Shown here piece by piece: positions 33,430 to 36,184 of a stretch of DNA of 36,184 nt. The first letter of the stretch is position 1; each line of letters starts with the position of its first letter. The DNA comes from JAJYLM01 sp964547905 (GTDB lineage Bacteria; JAMCPX01), in the NCBI GenBank assembly GCA_964547905.1, contig CAZJPN010000060.1, forward strand, positions 1 through 36,184, written 5' to 3'. The position numbers and the translations under genes were made by a program. The notes under the pieces were generated by a model. The model was not told the origin of the DNA. It worked only from the letters and a program-made list of their open reading frames with translations, and searched no databases.

Positions 33430-34598
33430 CTTATCTCCTTTATATTAATTTTATTTATTTCCTCAGCTATGTAATCCCTTATCCTGTTTGCTGGCGGCAA
33501 ATCAACAACAACCTTGCCGTTCGTTATAACCGGTTTCATAATTTCTTCAAGCTGTCCCCCGCATATTTCACACCTATCAATCTCTTTAGGATATACAGAA
33601 ACAATACGTTGAGCGCACTTTTTACATCGCAGTATTGTTTTTCTACCCGATTCTTTGCCGCGTTTTGCATACGGCTTGTGTTCAATATCAACAATGTCCA
33701 TAGCAAAATCAACAACAGGCGAATTAGATATATATGTACCTACGCCAAAAAGATCAACTACTTCTTTTAACTCCCTTACCTTATTTTCGTCAAGCCCCCC
33801 GCTTACCATGAGCTTTATGTTTTTGTATCCCCTGAGATCAAGTTCCCATTTTGTTTCTTTTATAATTTGTTTCATATCCCCCCTTCTGGAACCAGGAGTA
33901 TCAAACCTTATTCCGTATAACCTTTCCTTCAGTGCCTCAGCTATGTTTATAGCTTCGAACTTTTCGTCGTTAAATGTATCTATGAGTATAAGTCTCGGAA
34001 CTTCCTTTTCTATGACCTCATCAAAGTAAAGAGCTGACTTTACTGTATCACCTACAATTAAGATAAAAGCATGCGGAATAGTCCCAACCGGTTTTAGTCC
34101 TATTTTTTCCGCACCAAGCATATCCGAAACCCCATCGCACCCGCCTATATAGGCACTGCGTTCAATCATCGGGGCTATAGCAGGGTGCATGCGTCGTGCA
34201 CCAAAGCTGAATATCGGTTTCCCTCCTGCTGCAAGCTTTACCCTTGCAGAGCCGGTTGCTACCCCACTTGCCTGGCAGATAAGTCCGAGTATCTCCGTTT
34301 CATAAGCGCCAAAATCCTCATACCTGCCTTCAATCTCCATGACAGGCTCGTACGGGTAAAAAACGGTACCCTCACGCATTGCCCTTACATGTACGGGCTT
34401 GTCCTTCAACAGTTCCGCTACCTCTTCAAGGCCGGAGAAAACAGCCCATTCCCAGTTGGAAGGCAGTCCTTTTGTCCGTATCTCCATAGTAACATGTTTT
34501 GAAATGCCTTTTGCCTTTAATATCTGCAATGCTCTTTCAAAGTATACATCGGTGACCCTGCCCTTCCTGAGATCGTCTTCACTCGCCATATAAAACAT
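33426..34598 (-). CDS. pncB: Nicotinate phosphoribosyltransferase with C-terminal zinc ribbon
   Basis: A 390-aa enzyme joining nicotinate and PRPP to nicotinate mononucleotide in NAD salvage. Family features include FSFGARRMHPAIAPMIERSAYIGG (active-site region near 130-155), GTIPHAF (near 173) and the phosphate-binding FGVGTYISNSP near 290. The C-terminus carries a zinc ribbon (CKKC...CEIC, residues ~328-352), as in the archaeal-like short forms. Shine-Dalgarno AAAGGAG lies 5 nt before the ATG. First gene of an operon with the FBP aldolase/phosphatase (4-bp overlap) and the aldehyde dehydrogenase. Confidence 0.92.
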   Translation of the reverse strand: MFYMASEDDLRKGRVTDVYFERALQILKAKGISKHVTMEIRTKGLPSNWEWAVFSGLEEVAELLKDKPVHVRAMREGTVFYPYEPVMEIEGRYEDFGAYETEILGLICQASGVATGSARVKLAAGGKPIFSFGARRMHPAIAPMIERSAYIGGCDGVSDMLGAEKIGLKPVGTIPHAFILIVGDTVKSALYFDEVIEKEVPRLILIDTFNDEKFEAINIAEALKERLYGIRFDTPGSRRGDMKQIIKETKWELDLRGYKNIKLMVSGGLDENKVRELKEVVDLFGVGTYISNSPVVDFAMDIVDIEHKPYAKRGKESGRKTILRCKKCAQRIVSVYPKEIDRCEICGGQLEEIMKPVITNGKVVVDLPPANRIRDYIAEEINKINIKEIR

Positions 34599-34968
34599 AA
34601 AAACTCCTTTGAACTTACGTATAATTTATAGTTCTCAATGTCAATTCAGATGCTGTTTTTTCATTTCGATGGGGCAATGGATTATCCCGGCAAAGGATCT
34701 CATCCACATTTCTCTCTTGACAGGCTGGCGTACAACTCCCCTCTTCCCTCTCATGTAAGAGGACGAACGCAGGAGAGTTGATGCAGAAGTTTAAAAGAGG
34801 GATAGATACTAAATTTCCCGTTTCTTTATAGTGTTTATCCTGTAAAAGGAATGGGACACGTTTAGATTTAGTAAAGGGAGAATTTGTTTTCATGGTCGCT
34901 TCTTTCCTTGACAGTTGTAAAGTTCATGAATAAATATGATTATTGTTTTTCTTACGGGTTTTTCTTAC
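34599..34968. other. 370-bp intergenic region without a credible gene
   Basis: Holds the upstream region of the nicotinate phosphoribosyltransferase operon (minus strand) and of the tRNA (plus strand). A nested inverted repeat lies at about 34733-34780, with outer arms CAACTC/GAGTTG and inner arms CCTCTT/AAGAGG. A 92-aa minus-strand open frame here has no ribosome-binding site and runs through the repeat, so I do not call it. Confidence 0.5.
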
Positions 34969-35041
34969 GGCGGTGTAGCTCAGTTGGTAGAGCGGGGGTC
35001 TCATAAGCCCTATGTCCGGGGTTCGATTCCCTGCACCGCCA
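34969..35041 (+). tRNA. tRNA-Met (anticodon CAT)
   Basis: A complete 73-nt cloverleaf: acceptor GGCGGTG/CACCGCC, D-arm GCTC/GAGC, anticodon loop CTCATAA, 5-nt variable loop, and T-arm CGGGG-TTCGATT-CCCTG. Discriminator A; the CCA end is not encoded. The paired first base (G1-C72) rules against an initiator tRNA. A CAT anticodon could also be a tRNA-Ile whose C34 becomes lysidine; elongator Met is the simpler reading. Confidence 0.93.
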
Positions 35042-35166
35042 TTATTTATAAGGCTCTGATTTATAAGGCTGGGTGTCTACAAACCAGCATGGATAAAGGA
35101 TTTGAGCCATTCTATAGGTTATGTCAGCAAAGCGACAGGGGCGGCCATGGAAAGCAGTGAATAAAA

Positions 35167-35292
35167 TGAATAAAGCTTGTGTAGCTACAACAAGCGAGAA
35201 TATTATCTGTGAAGATTTAACAGCAATAAAAAACATAAAAGATGGAGATGATAATGGTACAAGACAAACTTTATCCCGATTCAGGGGTTGAA
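35167..35292 (+). pseudogene. Possible IS605-type TnpB (OrfB) remnant
   Basis: A 41-codon frame containing ENIICEDLTAIKNIKDG and then DDNGTRQTL, which resembles the central segment of IS200/IS605 OrfB/TnpB proteins (I-V-xx-DLTGIRK...DxGxxxNQxL). Only this piece is present; no zinc finger, no other TnpB motifs and no element ends are seen. It overlaps the start of the methyltransferase gene, lies just downstream of the tRNA, and has no Shine-Dalgarno. The match is from memory of the family and short, so the call is tentative. Confidence 0.3.
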
Positions 35293-35910
35293 CTTACACC
35301 ATATATAGCCAGAAATTATGATGCATTAATGAATATAGTATCGTTCGGTCTGTATAGTAAATTCATCAGCAAAGCCATTGCTGATATGGGTATCAGATCA
35401 ACCGATAGCATCCTTGATCTTGGTTGTGGTACCGGTAGAAATGCATCATTGATGTTACAATATCTTGGGGATAAAGGTAGAATTACCGGCATCGACATTT
35501 CACCCATCATGCAAGATCATTTTGAAAAACGCTTTGCCAATGAAAAACGGGTTATATTCCGTAAGCAAAGGATTGATGTTACTTTTGATTTGGAAGAGAA
35601 AATGGACATTGTTTTCATCAGCTTCGTAATACATGGGTTCCCGCACGAAGTAAGGAATATCATTATTGATAATGCCAGACATCACCTAAAACCGAACGGC
35701 TTATTTATTATCCTCGATTTTGCCGAGTTTAACATGGCAAAAATGCCAATATTGTATCGTTTGATTTTCAAAAAAATAGAATGCAAATATGCATTTGATT
35801 TCATTGAAAAAGATTGGAAAACTATTCTTCGTGGGTATGGATTTAGTAATTTTACGGAACATTTTTATATAAAAAATTATACAAGGTTATTGCAAGCTGT
35901 AAAGCAATAA
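35254..35910 (+). CDS. Class I SAM-dependent methyltransferase
   Basis: A 218-aa methyltransferase with the SAM-binding motif I ILDLGCGTGRNASLM near residue 50, motif II GIDIS near 77, and post-motif segments FISFVIHGFPHEVRN and HHLKPNGLFIILDF. This resembles the UbiE/small-molecule methyltransferase group. Of several in-frame ATGs (35242, 35248, 35254) I chose 35254, which has GGAG 6 nt upstream. The N-terminal YPDSGVELTPYIARNYDALMN is a helical substrate cap. Substrate unknown; there is no linked pathway. It stands alone next to the tRNA. Confidence 0.88.
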   Translation: MVQDKLYPDSGVELTPYIARNYDALMNIVSFGLYSKFISKAIADMGIRSTDSILDLGCGTGRNASLMLQYLGDKGRITGIDISPIMQDHFEKRFANEKRVIFRKQRIDVTFDLEEKMDIVFISFVIHGFPHEVRNIIIDNARHHLKPNGLFIILDFAEFNMAKMPILYRLIFKKIECKYAFDFIEKDWKTILRGYGFSNFTEHFYIKNYTRLLQAVKQ

Positions 35911-35955
35911 TATGAACATTATACGGTTTTTTTCATTTAACCTTTAAGCTCGGAG

Positions 35956-36060
35956 ATGAAAGTATTCATGACACCGTGTACATGGTACCCTGTATGTCCG
36001 ATGAAGAGATTCTATGACGAAGGAAAATGGGACAGGGGCAAAGAGGGGTCACCCATTTAA
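35956..36060 (+). CDS. Short Cys-containing ORF, probably truncated
   Basis: A 34-codon frame encoding MKVFMTPCTWYPVCPMKRF followed by YDEGKWDRGKEGSPI. The CxWYPVCPMKRFYxEGK pattern reminds me of a small (~65-aa) Cys-rich bacterial/archaeal protein family that continues with a W...YC...C segment. That second half is missing here; after about 36030 the sequence looks like repeat-type DNA. GGAG directly abuts the first ATG. It may be a broken copy. Confidence 0.4.
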   Translation: MKVFMTPCTWYPVCPMKRFYDEGKWDRGKEGSPI

Positions 36061-36093
36061 AGTGCACCTGTCAAGAGAAAAGTTCATCCCTAT

Positions 36094-36116
36094 CGTGAGA
36101 AACGGAGTTTCTCACG
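36094..36116. repeat. Hairpin with 10-bp perfect arms
   Basis: CGTGAGAAAC-GGA-GTTTCTCACG, a perfect 10-bp stem with a 3-nt loop and no T-run after it. It lies in the geneless last part of the window and looks like part of a dispersed repeat rather than a terminator. Confidence 0.5.
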
Positions 36117-36184
36117 GCTGTTCCATACTTTGGTGTTATCACCATCTCTACCATTGCCGTAGTTTCTTTGTGTTTGTGTGTCAG

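Noticed and set aside
34615..34893. 92-aa minus-strand ORF upstream of the nicotinate phosphoribosyltransferase gene
   Set aside because: No Shine-Dalgarno, low-complexity translation, and it crosses an inverted repeat; it resembles translated intergenic repeat.
34969..35041. Initiator tRNA-fMet
   Set aside because: Base 1 pairs with base 72 (G-C); bacterial initiators have an unpaired 1-72 position.
1..36184. CRISPR array, prophage or integron
   Set aside because: No regularly spaced repeats with spacers, no phage structural genes, and no integrase were seen on either strand.

Overview
The window looks like chromosome of an AT-rich, Gram-negative, probably anaerobic bacterium. A complete Tol-Pal envelope system shows an outer membrane. 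Ferredoxin-linked 2-oxoacid oxidoreductase subunits and an archaeal-type fructose-1,6-bisphosphate aldolase/phosphatase point to anaerobic, possibly autotrophic or gluconeogenic carbon metabolism. The gene content would suit Desulfobacterota, Nitrospirota or a neighbouring lineage, but no taxonomic marker here settles this. Almost everything lies on the minus strand; the plus strand carries an FHA-GGDEF gene, one tRNA-Met and a methyltransferase.

Layout: (1) 43-3782, minus strand: thiC, a Yip1-type membrane protein, a small zinc-ribbon protein and a GAF-GGDEF diguanylate cyclase. (2) 3783-7176: accessory region with two MITE-like elements sharing terminal inverted repeats, a 44-bp perfect palindrome, an unknown membrane protein, and a lipoprotein gene (IPT/TIG plus NHL-type repeats) broken by a 73-bp insertion that duplicates 37 bp. 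(3) 7177-14839: operon for aconitase, a zinc-ribbon protein, a GltD-like flavoprotein with two ferredoxin clusters, a second flavoprotein, and 2-oxoacid:ferredoxin oxidoreductase alpha and beta (probably 2-oxoglutarate). (4) 14985-19935: a RiPP operon of graspetide type: strong promoter, 58-aa precursor, attenuator-like hairpin, ATP-grasp peptide ligase, and a two-gene ABC exporter whose sequences suggest an asymmetric heterodimer. (5) 19942-26524: pal, then tolQ-tolR-tolA-tolB-cpoB-tsaD-rsmA. (6) 26546-30599: chemotaxis receptor, inositol monophosphatase-family enzyme, and the divergent FHA-GGDEF protein. (7) 30849-34598: nicotinate phosphoribosyltransferase, FBP aldolase/phosphatase and a GapN-like aldehyde dehydrogenase in one operon. 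(8) 34969 to the end: tRNA-Met(CAT), a possible TnpB remnant, a SAM methyltransferase and a truncated small Cys-containing ORF.

The best candidate for an undescribed system is the graspetide operon. Its precursor has a Ser/Thr/Asp/Glu-rich C-terminus with no lysine in it, so any crosslinks formed by the ligase there should be esters. The precursor has a near-perfect promoter and Shine-Dalgarno, while the ligase sits behind a hairpin with no visible Shine-Dalgarno. That layout would give much more substrate than enzyme. The ABC pair immediately downstream is the natural exporter candidate.
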